Shown: positions 1 through 7,053 of the stretch, piece after piece | Position numbering within the stretch: position 1 is the first letter of the stretch | How the letters are laid out: each line of letters opens with the position of its first letter | Assembly: GCF_937981295.1 (NCBI RefSeq) | Contig: NZ_CALJPC010000096.1 | Location: 1-13,093 of the forward strand | DNA length: 13,093 bases | Direction: 5' to 3' | DNA from: an uncultured Campylobacter sp. | GTDB lineage: Bacteria > Campylobacterota > Campylobacteria > Campylobacterales > Campylobacteraceae | The notes under the pieces: generated by a model | Told to the model about the DNA's origin: nothing | Databases searched by the model: none | Seen by the model: the letters and a program-made list of their open reading frames with translations, nothing else | Position numbers and translations under genes: made by a program

Positions 1-97
1 AGTGGGAGTTGATCCCTTCGAGTCCGATTTTTGCAAATATCGCAGTCAGCGCCGCAAAGGTTGCTGATGCGAGCGCCCAAGCCACCCAAGTTTCCAT
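1..97 (-). CDS. EamA/DMT-family transporter, N-terminal fragment
   Basis: Only the first 32 codons are inside the window; the rest lies beyond base 1. The peptide starts METWVAWALASATFAALTAI and continues with a FAKIGLEGINS-like stretch. This is the typical first membrane helix and following loop of the short (about 140-residue) EamA-type transporters of the drug/metabolite transporter superfamily. These are inner-membrane proteins of mostly unknown substrate, often working as pairs. The ATG at 97-95 is preceded on the minus strand by AGAGGAAG, a good ribosome binding site at normal spacing, and by a TATAAT box about 30 bases upstream. The family call rests on one helix and loop, so the substrate cannot be stated. 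Confidence 0.7.
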   Translation of the reverse strand, partial: METWVAWALASATFAALTAIFAKIGLEGINSH

Positions 98-125
98 GGT
101 CTTCCTCTGTGAAATAAATTGTTAG

Positions 126-131
126 ATTATA
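126..131 (-). promoter_or_regulatory. -10 box for the EamA-type gene
   Basis: The minus strand reads TATAAT here, about 30 bases before the start codon of the transporter gene. The upstream side is AT-rich with T/A runs, as usual for Campylobacter housekeeping-sigma promoters, which lack a strong -35 box. A second TATAAT on the plus strand at 155-160 could drive rightward transcription, but no gene begins near it. Confidence 0.55.
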
Positions 132-233
132 GCCCTATTTAGGTAAAATTTACTTATAATTTTGTGGGCGTCGCGATAAAAAGCAAAATCGCAAGCGATC
201 GACACGGCAAAGGCGACATTTAAATTTTAAAAT

Positions 234-256
234 TTTAGCCGCAAAATACGGCTAAA
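234..256. repeat. Inverted repeat (possible hairpin/terminator)
   Basis: TTTAGCCG at 234-241 and CGGCTAAA at 249-256 are perfect reverse complements around a 7-base loop. Pairing can extend a few AT pairs outwards past one mismatch. T-rich sequence follows on both sides, so it could act as an intrinsic terminator in either direction. It lies between two divergent genes, where a terminator has no obvious client. Confidence 0.5.
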
Positions 257-531
257 TTTCAGTTCCGACAAGCAAAGATTGCCTCGCACGCTACCGAATG
301 AGTTTGGGCGCCGTTTGAGTGGTGTGCCGCAAGACGCGGTTCACAGAAACTGCCATAAAATTTCGCTTTGGCAAGATAAAATTTTATCGAGGCAAGACGA
401 GCTTTCCTTCGAATGCAAAATTCTATTTTAATTCAGCAAAGACACGACGAAATATGCCTTCGCAAATCCAAACGCGATATAAATTCCCCCGAGCAGAAAG
501 ATCTGAATTTAAAAAATATTTATCGTCCGTA

Positions 532-539
532 TATAAAAT
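532..539 (+). promoter_or_regulatory. Putative -10 region of the lipoprotein/hydrolase pair
   Basis: TATAAAAT lies about 25 bases before the ATG at 565, after an AT-rich stretch (TTTAAAAAATATTTAT). The match to TATAAT is good but not perfect, and no -35 box is evident, as is usual in Campylobacter. Confidence 0.4.
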
Positions 540-564
540 CTTAAGGTTTCTACGAGGAGAGCTT

Positions 565-948
565 ATGAAAAAATTTCTACTCGCGCTCATTGTGATATTC
601 GTTTTAGCGGGCTGCAGCAGCGACCCGAAAGGCGTAGCCGAGGACTTCATCAGAGCCCTATACGAGGGCGATTCTAAGACTTTGGTGGATGCTATAGACA
701 TACCCGATAAGGACAGATCGGACGACGGCTCTATGCAGATGATAAACGGCAAACTGATACAAATGGCAGGTGCCGGCAAGGAGGAGGCTTCCAAGCGCGA
801 CGGACTAAAGGGTGTCTCGGGCGAGCTGCAAACTAGCAGCGAGGAATCGGCGATAGTTAAAGTCACCGTGTCTTTTAAAAACGGCACGAACCGCACCGAG
901 AGCGTTAAACTCGTCAAAAAAGACGGCAAGTGGAAAGTCTCGCTTTAG
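565..948 (+). CDS. Lipoprotein with DUF4878-like domain
   Basis: This is a 127-residue protein. It begins with MKKFLLALIVIFVLAGC, a signal peptide ending in the lipobox LAGC with the lipidated cysteine at residue 17, so the mature protein should be anchored in a membrane facing the periplasm. The remainder fits the DUF4878 / lumazine-binding-like pattern: an early helix (VAEDFIRALYEGD), a middle with a GMKGV-like turn (GLKGVSGELQ), then strands ending VKKDGKWKVSL. Family members are small cone-shaped folds of unknown role. I chose the ATG at 565 because GAGGAGA lies 6-9 bases upstream and the signal peptide follows at once; the frame stays open further upstream but without sensible sequence. 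The last 19 bases overlap the next gene, which suggests co-expression. Confidence 0.82.
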   Translation: MKKFLLALIVIFVLAGCSSDPKGVAEDFIRALYEGDSKTLVDAIDIPDKDRSDDGSMQMINGKLIQMAGAGKEEASKRDGLKGVSGELQTSSEESAIVKVTVSFKNGTNRTESVKLVKKDGKWKVSL

Positions 949-1541
949 CGAAAAAGTTTCTTATCTGCTTGATCTTTGTGGCGGGCGGGCTCGGCGAGCT
1001 TTGGATGCTCACGCACGCACCTGCCGCCAAAGAGCCGCTACGGGTACCGGATGAAATTTTATCAAATCTACGCACGGGCGATCTCGTCTTTCGCTTAGGC
1101 GACATTACCGACAGCCGCATAATCGCGACTGCGACGGATTTTAAATACTCGCACGTAGGCATGATCGTGCGCGAGCGCCCGCTTTTGGTGGTGCACGCGG
1201 TAATGGGCGAGGGCGGGCTAGAGGGCGTCGCGGCTGTTTCGATGCGGGAGTTTTTAGCGCATGCGCGAGACTTCGGCACGGTGCGGATGAAATTTTTAAG
1301 CGAGGAGCAAAAGGCGCGCCTCGCTGTCTCTCTACTTAGGCGCGTCGGCGAGAGTTTTACGTTAAGACCTCGCGGTGAAGCAAACCTCTACTGCACGACG
1401 CTACTTGAGCAGGAAATCTCTAAAATCACGGAATTCTCGCCGCAATATTTTAAACTAGGCCTAGCCGTCTTGGGCGGCGAATACCTCGCGCCGAAGGCGT
1501 TTTGGCATTACGGCGACGTTGAAATTTTATACGAGCGATAG
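930..1541 (+). CDS. Membrane-anchored YiiX/YebB-like NlpC/P60-type cysteine hydrolase
   Basis: The protein has 203 residues. Residues 8-26 form a hydrophobic signal or anchor segment. The body carries the marks of the permuted NlpC/P60 (YiiX/YebB-like, old DUF830) hydrolases: RTGDLVFR at 48-55, the catalytic histidine in YSHVGMIV (H75), and the catalytic cysteine in NLYCTTLLEQ (C155). Known relatives are presumed amidases or peptidases acting on cell-wall peptides or lipid-linked substrates; the exact substrate here is unknown. The start is a GTG at 930, inside the end of the lipoprotein gene. It is the first usable start after an in-frame stop at 906 and precedes the hydrophobic segment, but its ribosome binding site is weak, so translation may depend on coupling to the upstream gene. 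Confidence 0.8.
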   Translation: MESLALAKKFLICLIFVAGGLGELWMLTHAPAAKEPLRVPDEILSNLRTGDLVFRLGDITDSRIIATATDFKYSHVGMIVRERPLLVVHAVMGEGGLEGVAAVSMREFLAHARDFGTVRMKFLSEEQKARLAVSLLRRVGESFTLRPRGEANLYCTTLLEQEISKITEFSPQYFKLGLAVLGGEYLAPKAFWHYGDVEILYER

Positions 1542-1917
1542 GTACGACCTAGCTTGGGCTGGAATTTTGCGCGCCGTGTAAATTTAAATATCGCATCAAT
1601 TCGAGCACTATAAATAAAATTCCGTGCCGCAAAATTTCGGTCAGAATTTTGCTTTGACGCTAAATTTTAAAATTCCGAACGACGTAAAATTTTATATTAG
1701 AATTCCGCAGGGCATTAAAATTTTATAAATTTCGCTAGCTACCGAATTCGCAAAATTACCGCTCGCTTCAGATTCTGCACATCCTACGCGCAAAACAAAA
1801 TTCCGCCTTGCTGCAGAATTTTCAAAAGACGAAATTTACAATTCATAAAATCCTAAAAGAATAGAATTTTATAAAAAGCGCAACTTGCAAAATTTCAAAA
1901 AGCGAAATGCGCGAGCT
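1542..1917. other. Convergent spacer with repeated AT/GAATTCCG words
   Basis: These 376 bases lie between the ends of the hydrolase gene and nusA. There is no credible ORF. The sequence is a mosaic of AAATTTT-type words and four copies of (A/G)AATTCCG (near 1616, 1669, 1700 and 1797), with irregular spacing and the same orientation. It may be a decayed region or a site of genome-specific short repeats. I see no strong GC hairpin with a T-run that would clearly end either transcript. Confidence 0.5.
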
Positions 1918-3045
1918 CTACAGCTCACCGAAAAGCGCTTCGAGATTTTTAAGACCTTCTTCCGTGGAGACCTTTTTCTCGCTCGCCGAACCGGTTTCGA
2001 TAAGCTCGATCTCGCAGCCGCACAGCATCGAGGCAAGGCGAATATTTAGACCGTTTTTGCCGATCGCTTTACTTTTTTGATCGGGGTTTACATAGACGAT
2101 CGCCTTGCCGTCCTGCGCTATTTTGACTGAGTTCACGATCGCGGGCGCCATCGCACGAGTGATCAAAATTTCGGGACTTGCAGAGTATTCAAACGCGTCG
2201 ATACTCTCGCCGCCGCTTCCGTCTTGCAAATTTTTGCTTAAAAATCTACTCACCGCGTCGATTCGAGCACCTCCTTTGCCGACGGTGGCGCCTACCGGAT
2301 CGACGTTTGGCGAGACGGCGCTAAGCGCGATCTTGGCTCGCCTGCCGGGGATTCTGGCGCAGGCTTGGATGATGATGCTGCCGTCTTTGATCTCTGGGAC
2401 TTCGGCAGCGAGTAGGGCTTCTAGGAATTTCGGGCTGGTGCGCGAAAGTTCCAGCCTGATGCCGTGAGATTTGTCGATAGCTACGTTTTTGATGACGGCT
2501 TGCAGCACGTCGCCCACTTTGAAATTCTCGCCCTTGATGCGGTTTTTAAGCGGCATGAAGGCCTTCGTATCCTCGATCTCTACGTAGGTCGTGCCGTCGT
2601 GATCGATCTTGGTGACCGTGCCGTGGGTGAGAGTACCTACCTTGCTTTTATAGTTTTCAAAAATTTTCTCTTCAAGCAGCCTTTGGATGTGAAAATTTAG
2701 CTCTCTAGCCAGGACTCCGGAAGCCGTGCGACCGAGGTTTTCGATATTTATTTCGTAGCTTAGCTCATCGCCGATCTCTGCGTTTTCGCCTATTTTTTTG
2801 GCTTCGCTAAGCGCGATGAAGTTGTGATCGCCGAGCCGCTCATCATCATCCGCGACGACGTGGACCTTTTGGTAAAGCTTAACGCGTTTGGTCTGCGGAT
2901 CGACTTCGCTGTCGTAGAGATACTCCTCGCCGAAAAGTCTTTTTGCGGTCTGGATGAATGCCGTTTTGACGCGCTCTTTTACGTCTGCGGGCTCAAGTCC
3001 CTTTTCATTTGCAATCGACTCGATGATGTCGGTGATTTTTTCCAT
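1918..3045 (-). CDS. nusA: Transcription termination/antitermination factor NusA
   Basis: A 375-residue NusA. The N-terminal domain (about 1-125) binds RNA polymerase near the RNA exit channel. An S1 domain follows (about 134-200, VGTLTHGTVTKIDHDG onwards), then two KH domains with their GxxG loops: VGKGGARI (255-262) and AIGKNGLNIRLAS (327-339). Together these bind nascent RNA and modulate pausing, intrinsic termination and antitermination. The acidic C-terminal repeats of E. coli NusA (495 residues) are absent, as is common outside the gamma-proteobacteria. In the first KH domain the loop after SRFL carries a short SKNLQDGSGGE stretch that looks a few residues longer than in E. coli. The ATG is preceded on the minus strand by AAGGAAAA. 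The gene stands alone and is divergent from the HP0268-miaB operon, as I recall for Cj0460/Cj0459c in C. jejuni. Confidence 0.96.
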   Translation of the reverse strand: MEKITDIIESIANEKGLEPADVKERVKTAFIQTAKRLFGEEYLYDSEVDPQTKRVKLYQKVHVVADDDERLGDHNFIALSEAKKIGENAEIGDELSYEINIENLGRTASGVLARELNFHIQRLLEEKIFENYKSKVGTLTHGTVTKIDHDGTTYVEIEDTKAFMPLKNRIKGENFKVGDVLQAVIKNVAIDKSHGIRLELSRTSPKFLEALLAAEVPEIKDGSIIIQACARIPGRRAKIALSAVSPNVDPVGATVGKGGARIDAVSRFLSKNLQDGSGGESIDAFEYSASPEILITRAMAPAIVNSVKIAQDGKAIVYVNPDQKSKAIGKNGLNIRLASMLCGCEIELIETGSASEKKVSTEEGLKNLEALFGEL

Positions 3046-3107
3046 AAATTTTCCTTAAGATTTGATTTCGTGCTACTAAATTTGGATTTTAAATTTTGAA
3101 GTGCGGT

Positions 3108-3113
3108 ATTATA
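3108..3113 (-). promoter_or_regulatory. -10 box for nusA
   Basis: The minus strand reads TATAAT about 60 bases before the nusA start codon. Upstream on that strand lies the AT-rich AAAATAAAGTCAAAATT. The leader of some 50 bases includes an AAATTTAGTAG-like AT-rich stretch with no obvious structure. Confidence 0.6.
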
Positions 3114-3146
3114 TGGAATTTTGACTTTATTTTTATTTAAACGAAT

Positions 3147-3152
3147 TATTAT
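3147..3152 (+). promoter_or_regulatory. Putative -10 box for the HP0268-miaB operon
   Basis: TATTAT, one base off TATAAT, lies about 50 bases upstream of the ATG at 3203. A TTGACT occurs at 3121-3126, but the 20-base spacing is too long for a classical -35/-10 pair. This is the best candidate in the divergent spacer, with moderate support. Confidence 0.35.
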
Positions 3153-3202
3153 CTAAATTTCGCTAAACTCGCGGGTTTAAAACATAAATGAAAGGATAGA
3201 TC

Positions 3203-3445
3203 ATGCAGCTAAAACTTGCCAGAACGGAGCTTGCCTCTAAGCCAAAAAGCGTTAAGATCGAGGATTTGCAAGCCCAAGTAGAAAAGAGCGGACAAAAAAT
3301 ATTTTATCTGGATAGAGAAAATTCTCAAAAAGATTTAGCCGCTTTGGTGGATTTTTTCGACACTAAGGGTTTTAGCGTGTATCAGCGCATAGTGCGATAC
3401 GGGCTGAACGAAAACGAGTATATGTACGAGGTACATATCCTTTGA
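3203..3445 (+). CDS. HP0268-family small nuclease
   Basis: An 80-residue protein matching the H. pylori HP0268 family in size, sequence style and neighbourhood (HP0268 is next to miaB, HP0269). HP0268 has an Smr-like fold and has been described as a DNA-nicking and RNA-cleaving enzyme. Here the pattern is an N-terminal strand (MQLKLARTEL), a helix, the strand KIFYLDRENS, a helix (KDLAALVDFFDTKGFSVY) and a C-terminal strand (NEYMYEVHIL). GAAAGGATAGATC precedes the ATG. Its stop overlaps the TTG start of miaB as TTGA, so the two genes are translationally coupled. The cellular role, and any link to tRNA modification by its partner, is not known to me. Confidence 0.85.
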   Translation: MQLKLARTELASKPKSVKIEDLQAQVEKSGQKIFYLDRENSQKDLAALVDFFDTKGFSVYQRIVRYGLNENEYMYEVHIL

Positions 3446-4737
3446 GTAAACTCCTCTTCATCCAGACCCTAGGTTGCGCGATGAACGTGCGCGATAGCGA
3501 GCATATTATCGCGCAGCTAAAAGAGCAAGATTACGAGATCACCGACGACGTAAATATTGCGGATCTGATCTTAATAAATACCTGCTCCGTACGCGAAAAG
3601 CCCGTGCATAAGCTTTTTAGCGAAATCGGAGCTTTTGATAAGGCGCGAAAAAAGGGCTCTAAAATCGGCGTTTGCGGCTGCACCGCAAGCCATCTGGGCG
3701 GAGAAATTTTTAAGCGCGCGCCCTTTGTGGATTTCGTACTCGGCGCCAGAAACGTATCTAAAATTTCGCAAGCCGTACGTACGCCAAAATTTATCAGCAC
3801 GGACATAAACTACGACGAGAGCGAGTTTGCTTTCGGCGATTTTGCGAGCTCGCCATATAAATCCTTCATAAACATAATGATCGGCTGTGACAAAAAGTGC
3901 TCCTACTGCATCGTGCCGCAGACTAGAGGCGATGAAATTTCGATCCCCGCTCAAATTATCTTGCGTGAAGCCGAAAGATCCGCAGCTCGCGGCGCCAAAG
4001 AGATATTTCTGCTCGGCCAAAACGTCAATAACTACGGCAAGCGCTTTTCTAGCGCGCACGAAAAAATCGACTTCAGCGACCTGCTCGTGCGCCTTAGCGA
4101 GATAGAGGGCATTGAGCGTATCCGCTTTACCAGCCCCCATCCGCTGCATATGGACGATAAATTTTTAGACGTTTTTTGCAATAATCCTAAAATTTGCAAA
4201 TCGATGCATATGCCCTTGCAAAGCGGCTCTAGCAAGATTTTGCGCGATATGAAGCGCGGATATACCAAGCAGTGGTATCTGGATCGCGCGCTTAAGCTAC
4301 GCCAAAGCTGCCCGGACGCGGCGATCAGCACCGACATCATCGTGGGCTATCCGAGCGAGAGCGAGGAGGATTTTGCCGAGACGATGGAAGTGTTAGAAGC
4401 GGTGAGATTTGAGCAGATTTTTTCCTTTAAATTTAGCCCGCGGCCGCTCACGCCTGCGGCAAACTTAAAGCCGCTGGATGATGAAATTTCAAGCGAAAGG
4501 CTAAGCAGGCTGCAAAGTGCTCATACTAAAATTTTAGACGAGATCACAGGAGCGCAAAAAGATAAAATTTTCGACGTGTATTTCGAGGAGCTGCGAGAGA
4601 GCGGCACTGCGTGCGGTAGAAGCTTTTCAAATTTTCTAATCTGCGCGCAAGGCGGCGAGGAGCTGTTAGGCAAAACGCGCAGAGTACGTATCGAAAAGAC
4701 CGCCAGAATGGCGCTTTATGGAAAAGTTATCGCTTAA
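3442..4737 (+). CDS. miaB: tRNA-2-methylthio-N6-dimethylallyladenosine synthase MiaB
   Basis: A 431-residue radical-SAM methylthiotransferase. It converts i6A37 to ms2i6A37 next to the anticodon of tRNAs that read U-starting codons, improving codon pairing and reading frame. The N-terminal UPF0004 domain holds three cysteines for the auxiliary 4Fe-4S cluster (TLGCAMN C12, NTCSVR C48, VCGCTA C80). The radical-SAM cluster motif is GCDKKCSYCIVPQTRG (C149, C153, C156). The MiaB-type SVRE (49-52) and VPQTRGDE signatures separate it from RimO. A TRAM RNA-binding domain occupies roughly the last 60 residues. The start is a TTG that shares bases with the stop of the preceding gene, and the end overlaps the acyltransferase gene by 20 bases. 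Confidence 0.95.
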   Translation: MSKLLFIQTLGCAMNVRDSEHIIAQLKEQDYEITDDVNIADLILINTCSVREKPVHKLFSEIGAFDKARKKGSKIGVCGCTASHLGGEIFKRAPFVDFVLGARNVSKISQAVRTPKFISTDINYDESEFAFGDFASSPYKSFINIMIGCDKKCSYCIVPQTRGDEISIPAQIILREAERSAARGAKEIFLLGQNVNNYGKRFSSAHEKIDFSDLLVRLSEIEGIERIRFTSPHPLHMDDKFLDVFCNNPKICKSMHMPLQSGSSKILRDMKRGYTKQWYLDRALKLRQSCPDAAISTDIIVGYPSESEEDFAETMEVLEAVRFEQIFSFKFSPRPLTPAANLKPLDDEISSERLSRLQSAHTKILDEITGAQKDKIFDVYFEELRESGTACGRSFSNFLICAQGGEELLGKTRRVRIEKTARMALYGKVIA

Positions 4738-5368
4738 AAAGCGGCTATTTTTCCGAGTCGCCGAATATCTCATTTTTATTCTGATTTGGTGTATTTTTTT
4801 AACGTGCAGGGTTAAATTTACCCCCACGAAGCTGCCCGAAAAGCCCTGCGTCGTCGTGTTTTGGCATGGAAGATTAGCGATGATGAGCTTTGCTTATAGG
4901 CGGTGGTGGCTACGGGATTTCGGCAAGAGGCGCGCTAAAGTTATCATCAGCGATCACAAAGACGGCGAGATCATCACGCGCGTGATCTCGCATTTTGGCA
5001 TCGGTGCGATCCGCGGCAGTAGCTTTAAGGGTGGCGCACGCGCACTTATGGGTGCGATTAAAGAGATAAAAAACGGCACAGATGTTATCATCACTCCCGA
5101 CGGTCCGCGCGGCCCGCTTCACAGCGTCGCCGACGGTGCCGTGATCCTTGCGCAGCGGCTAAACTTAGACATTTACGCGCTAAATTACGAAGCGAGCAGT
5201 TTTTGGAAATTTCGTAGTTGGGACGAGATGGTGTTGCCAAAGCCGTTTTCGCGCATAAATTACAGCCTCAGCGCGCCGTTAAATTTAACTGGGCTTAGCC
5301 TCGATGCGGGTAAAGAGGCGATCAGGCAACTGCTTTTTGCAAGCGCTGAGCAGGACATTAAATTTTAG
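4718..5368 (+). CDS. DUF374 lysophospholipid acyltransferase-family protein
   Basis: A 216-residue membrane-associated protein. One hydrophobic helix (about 14-30) is followed by an acyltransferase-like body. Visible motifs are the catalytic-type histidine in VVVFWHGRLAMM (H50), ISDHKDGE (77-84), IRGSS (98-102) and the strongly conserved TPDGPRGP (126-133). These define the DUF374 branch of the LPLAT superfamily, thought to transfer acyl chains to a lipid, possibly in envelope lipid or lipid A metabolism; the substrate is not established by sequence. The ATG at 4718 lies inside the end of miaB (20-base overlap), so it is probably translated by coupling. HP0268-miaB-DUF374 is an order I recall from both Helicobacter and C. 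jejuni (HP0270, Cj0457c). Confidence 0.87.
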   Translation: MEKLSLKKRLFFRVAEYLIFILIWCIFLTCRVKFTPTKLPEKPCVVVFWHGRLAMMSFAYRRWWLRDFGKRRAKVIISDHKDGEIITRVISHFGIGAIRGSSFKGGARALMGAIKEIKNGTDVIITPDGPRGPLHSVADGAVILAQRLNLDIYALNYEASSFWKFRSWDEMVLPKPFSRINYSLSAPLNLTGLSLDAGKEAIRQLLFASAEQDIKF

Positions 5369-5389
5369 TTTGAAATAATAGTGTTTCGA

Positions 5390-5395
5390 TATAAT
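5390..5395 (+). promoter_or_regulatory. -10 box for the 5415 gene
   Basis: A perfect TATAAT lies 20 bases before the ATG at 5415, inside the 46-base gap after the acyltransferase gene. The transcript would begin just upstream of the AGGAGA ribosome binding site at 5405-5410. Confidence 0.55.
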
Positions 5396-5414
5396 TGCAA
5401 TTTTAGGAGAAAAA

Positions 5415-6170
5415 ATGGCACTATTTAAGGCAAAATCATTCCTCAGCGTCGCTAAAAGTGCCGGCGCATGCGAGTTTTTTTATAGAAAATTGGGCTTTGG
5501 CAAAAGAATTTTGGATGAGAAATCCGATTGTTTTCCTATCGCGCAAGAAAATGATCTGGCTACCTCGCTGGCGGGCTTTGCGGATCTGAGTGATAAAAAT
5601 TTAATCTCTTGCGTACTGATAGACGACGAAAATCAAAGAGTGCATTTTAACGAGGATTATATGATTAAAGAAAATAGCATTTATCAAAAAGTCGATGATA
5701 GCTTCATAGTGGAATTCCCTCGCGCAAGTGCACAGGCGGCGGATGAGACTTTTGGAATAGAATTTAGCTCGCACGCCAGTTTATTTAAAATTTTATACTT
5801 CTTGCTAAAAAATCAAAGCGATTTTGAAAATATGGCGATGTTCGCGCTGAAATTTAATAACCGCGCATGTTTCGTCGTCGCCAACCAAGAGCGCGTGCTC
5901 TACGCCGATATAATGCGTATCGACGAGGAGATGCAGGCGGCGATGAGCGATACTGACGAGCTATTTTACGAGCTTTTAAATTTTCAGATCGAGACCTTCT
6001 ACAAATCCGAAAATAGCGAGTTTCTCACCAACGTTTTCATCTACTCAGACGGCACGCTTAGCAACGAGATCGGTTATGTGATTTTCACGCGCATCTTCAT
6101 CAAAACAAATTTGATAAATCTAAATTTCGCCGATTACATCAACAAAATCGTGATGCTAGAAGCCCGCTAG
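5415..6170 (+). CDS. Conserved-context hypothetical protein
   Basis: I do not recognise a domain in this 251-residue protein. It starts MALFKAKSFLSVAKSAGACE with AGGAGA 5 bases before the ATG. It is mixed hydrophilic and hydrophobic, rich in Phe and acidic residues, with no signal peptide and no clear membrane helix, so it is probably cytosolic or peripheral. The C-terminal part (FLTNVFIYSDG, then an Ile/Phe-rich stretch ending VMLEAR) has an alternating strand/helix look that vaguely recalls the end of an actin-like PilM/FtsA fold, but this is a weak impression. By position it corresponds to Cj0456c, which follows the miaB-DUF374 block in C. jejuni. It has its own promoter and is followed by a convergent gene, so the further partners I recall in C. 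jejuni (Cj0455c, Cj0454c) are not here. Confidence 0.75.
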   Translation: MALFKAKSFLSVAKSAGACEFFYRKLGFGKRILDEKSDCFPIAQENDLATSLAGFADLSDKNLISCVLIDDENQRVHFNEDYMIKENSIYQKVDDSFIVEFPRASAQAADETFGIEFSSHASLFKILYFLLKNQSDFENMAMFALKFNNRACFVVANQERVLYADIMRIDEEMQAAMSDTDELFYELLNFQIETFYKSENSEFLTNVFIYSDGTLSNEIGYVIFTRIFIKTNLINLNFADYINKIVMLEAR

Positions 6171-6396
6171 ATCAAATTTTTTGCTCCGCACCTAGGCAGA
6201 ATTTTAAAATTTTATCTTTGCAATTGCGCTTGCTTGATACGATTTAGTTGCCTGTTTGCGCCGCATTTTATTAAATTTTATCTCGCGTTACATAATGGAT
6301 TTTGGCTAGATAAAATCATTCATATTCAAATCAGCTCGATTTTAAATTTAAGCTCATTTGCCGCAAAGAGCCGTCTTGCACCGCAAATTTTATTTT

Positions 6397-7053
6397 TTAC
6401 GAACTCTGATTAATTTTACGTAAAAAATTTTCTATTAAAGTCCGCCTTTGCTCCACGTCGTTGTTCTCGCTAATGCCCTCTAGCTCACTTGCGTGATGAG
6501 CCTTGGGCGGGATGTCCTTGAGGTACGACCACACCTCGTCCTCGCTTAAAATTTTGCCGTGCAGATCAAAACCTACGTTTAACGTTCTGCCCGAAACCTC
6601 AGCGATATCTGCGTGCAGGTGACCATAGAGCATCAGCGCGCCATAATGGCAGTTTGCCCACTCGATCATCGGGTAGTGAGACAGAGCCGCTCTCTTATGC
6701 GATAGGCGCACAAAGGCATATCCCACGATCTGCTCAAACATAAAATTGCCGTCCGCCTTGCGTCCGCTTAGCAGTTCGTTTTTCATCGCGGCGATGCGCC
6801 CATCGTGGTTACCGAGCACCAAAAAATGTCGCCCGTTTAGTCTGCGAAGTAACTCGCAAGTGTGCGCAAAATCCTTGTGAAAGGACACATCGCCGAGATT
6901 ATAGACGAGATCTTCTGGCGTAACGAGCGCATTCCAAGCGGCGATGAGATTTTCATCCATTTCGGCTACGTTTGCGCCTTTTCTAAAATTTGGATATTTT
7001 TTAAGCACCAGCTCGTGGCCGAAGTGCAGATCGGAGGTAAAATAAACGCTCAT
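6397..7053 (-). CDS. Calcineurin-like metallophosphoesterase
   Basis: A 218-residue metallophosphoesterase with all core metal-binding blocks in order: SDLHFGH (7-13), NLGDVSFH (52-59), GNHD (81-84), LSHYPM (124-129) and YGHLH (143-147). The two metal ions in such enzymes activate water to hydrolyse phosphomonoesters or diesters. The family resembles stand-alone small phosphoesterases found in both bacteria and phages, whose natural substrate is unknown. The C-terminal 45 residues after the catalytic core are hydrophilic and look like an appendage (EQRRTLIENFLRKIN). Its ATG overlaps the stop of tilS as ATGA, so it is the last gene of the panC-rimO-tilS operon. It ends at a 226-base spacer facing the convergent gene. 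Confidence 0.9.
   Translation of the reverse strand: MSVYFTSDLHFGHELVLKKYPNFRKGANVAEMDENLIAAWNALVTPEDLVYNLGDVSFHKDFAHTCELLRRLNGRHFLVLGNHDGRIAAMKNELLSGRKADGNFMFEQIVGYAFVRLSHKRAALSHYPMIEWANCHYGALMLYGHLHADIAEVSGRTLNVGFDLHGKILSEDEVWSYLKDIPPKAHHASELEGISENNDVEQRRTLIENFLRKINQSS

Larger units (their letters stand above)
98..564. other. Gene-poor divergent region
   Basis: These 467 bases separate the leftward transporter from the rightward lipoprotein gene. I find no convincing gene. An open frame runs through much of it in phase with the lipoprotein, but its peptide is basic and aromatic without family resemblance, and the good ribosome binding site and signal peptide start only at 565. The region holds promoter-like boxes on both strands, an 8-bp inverted repeat (234-256), a perfect 14-base palindrome (375-388, GATAAAATTTTATC) flanked by GGCAAGA on the left and GAGGCAAGA on the right, and several AAATTTT words. 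Confidence 0.6.

Noticed and set aside
319..564. Upstream extension of the lipoprotein reading frame by 82 codons
   Set aside because: The extra peptide is basic and of odd composition, and would bury a perfect lipoprotein signal peptide whose own ATG has a good ribosome binding site.
423..929. Minus-strand frame of 168 codons opposite the lipoprotein
   Set aside because: It mirrors the real gene, has no ribosome binding site or family resemblance, and crosses into the spacer.
1878..1912. Terminator for nusA: GCGCA/TGCGC arms followed by TTTTTAT on the minus strand
   Set aside because: The stem is only 5 bp with a 25-base loop, too weak to call, although the T-run is in the right place.
3121..3126. 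TTGACT as a -35 box for the HP0268-miaB operon
   Set aside because: Spacing to the best -10 candidate is 20 bases, and Campylobacter promoters rarely rely on a -35 box.
3571..4149. Minus-strand frame of 192 codons inside miaB
   Set aside because: miaB is unmistakable on the plus strand; the reverse frame is a by-product of its codon use.
6171..6396. Possible small gene or RNA in the spacer between convergent genes
   Set aside because: Only AAATTTT-type words and short non-coding frames are present; no ribosome binding site, tRNA-like fold or clear hairpin was seen.
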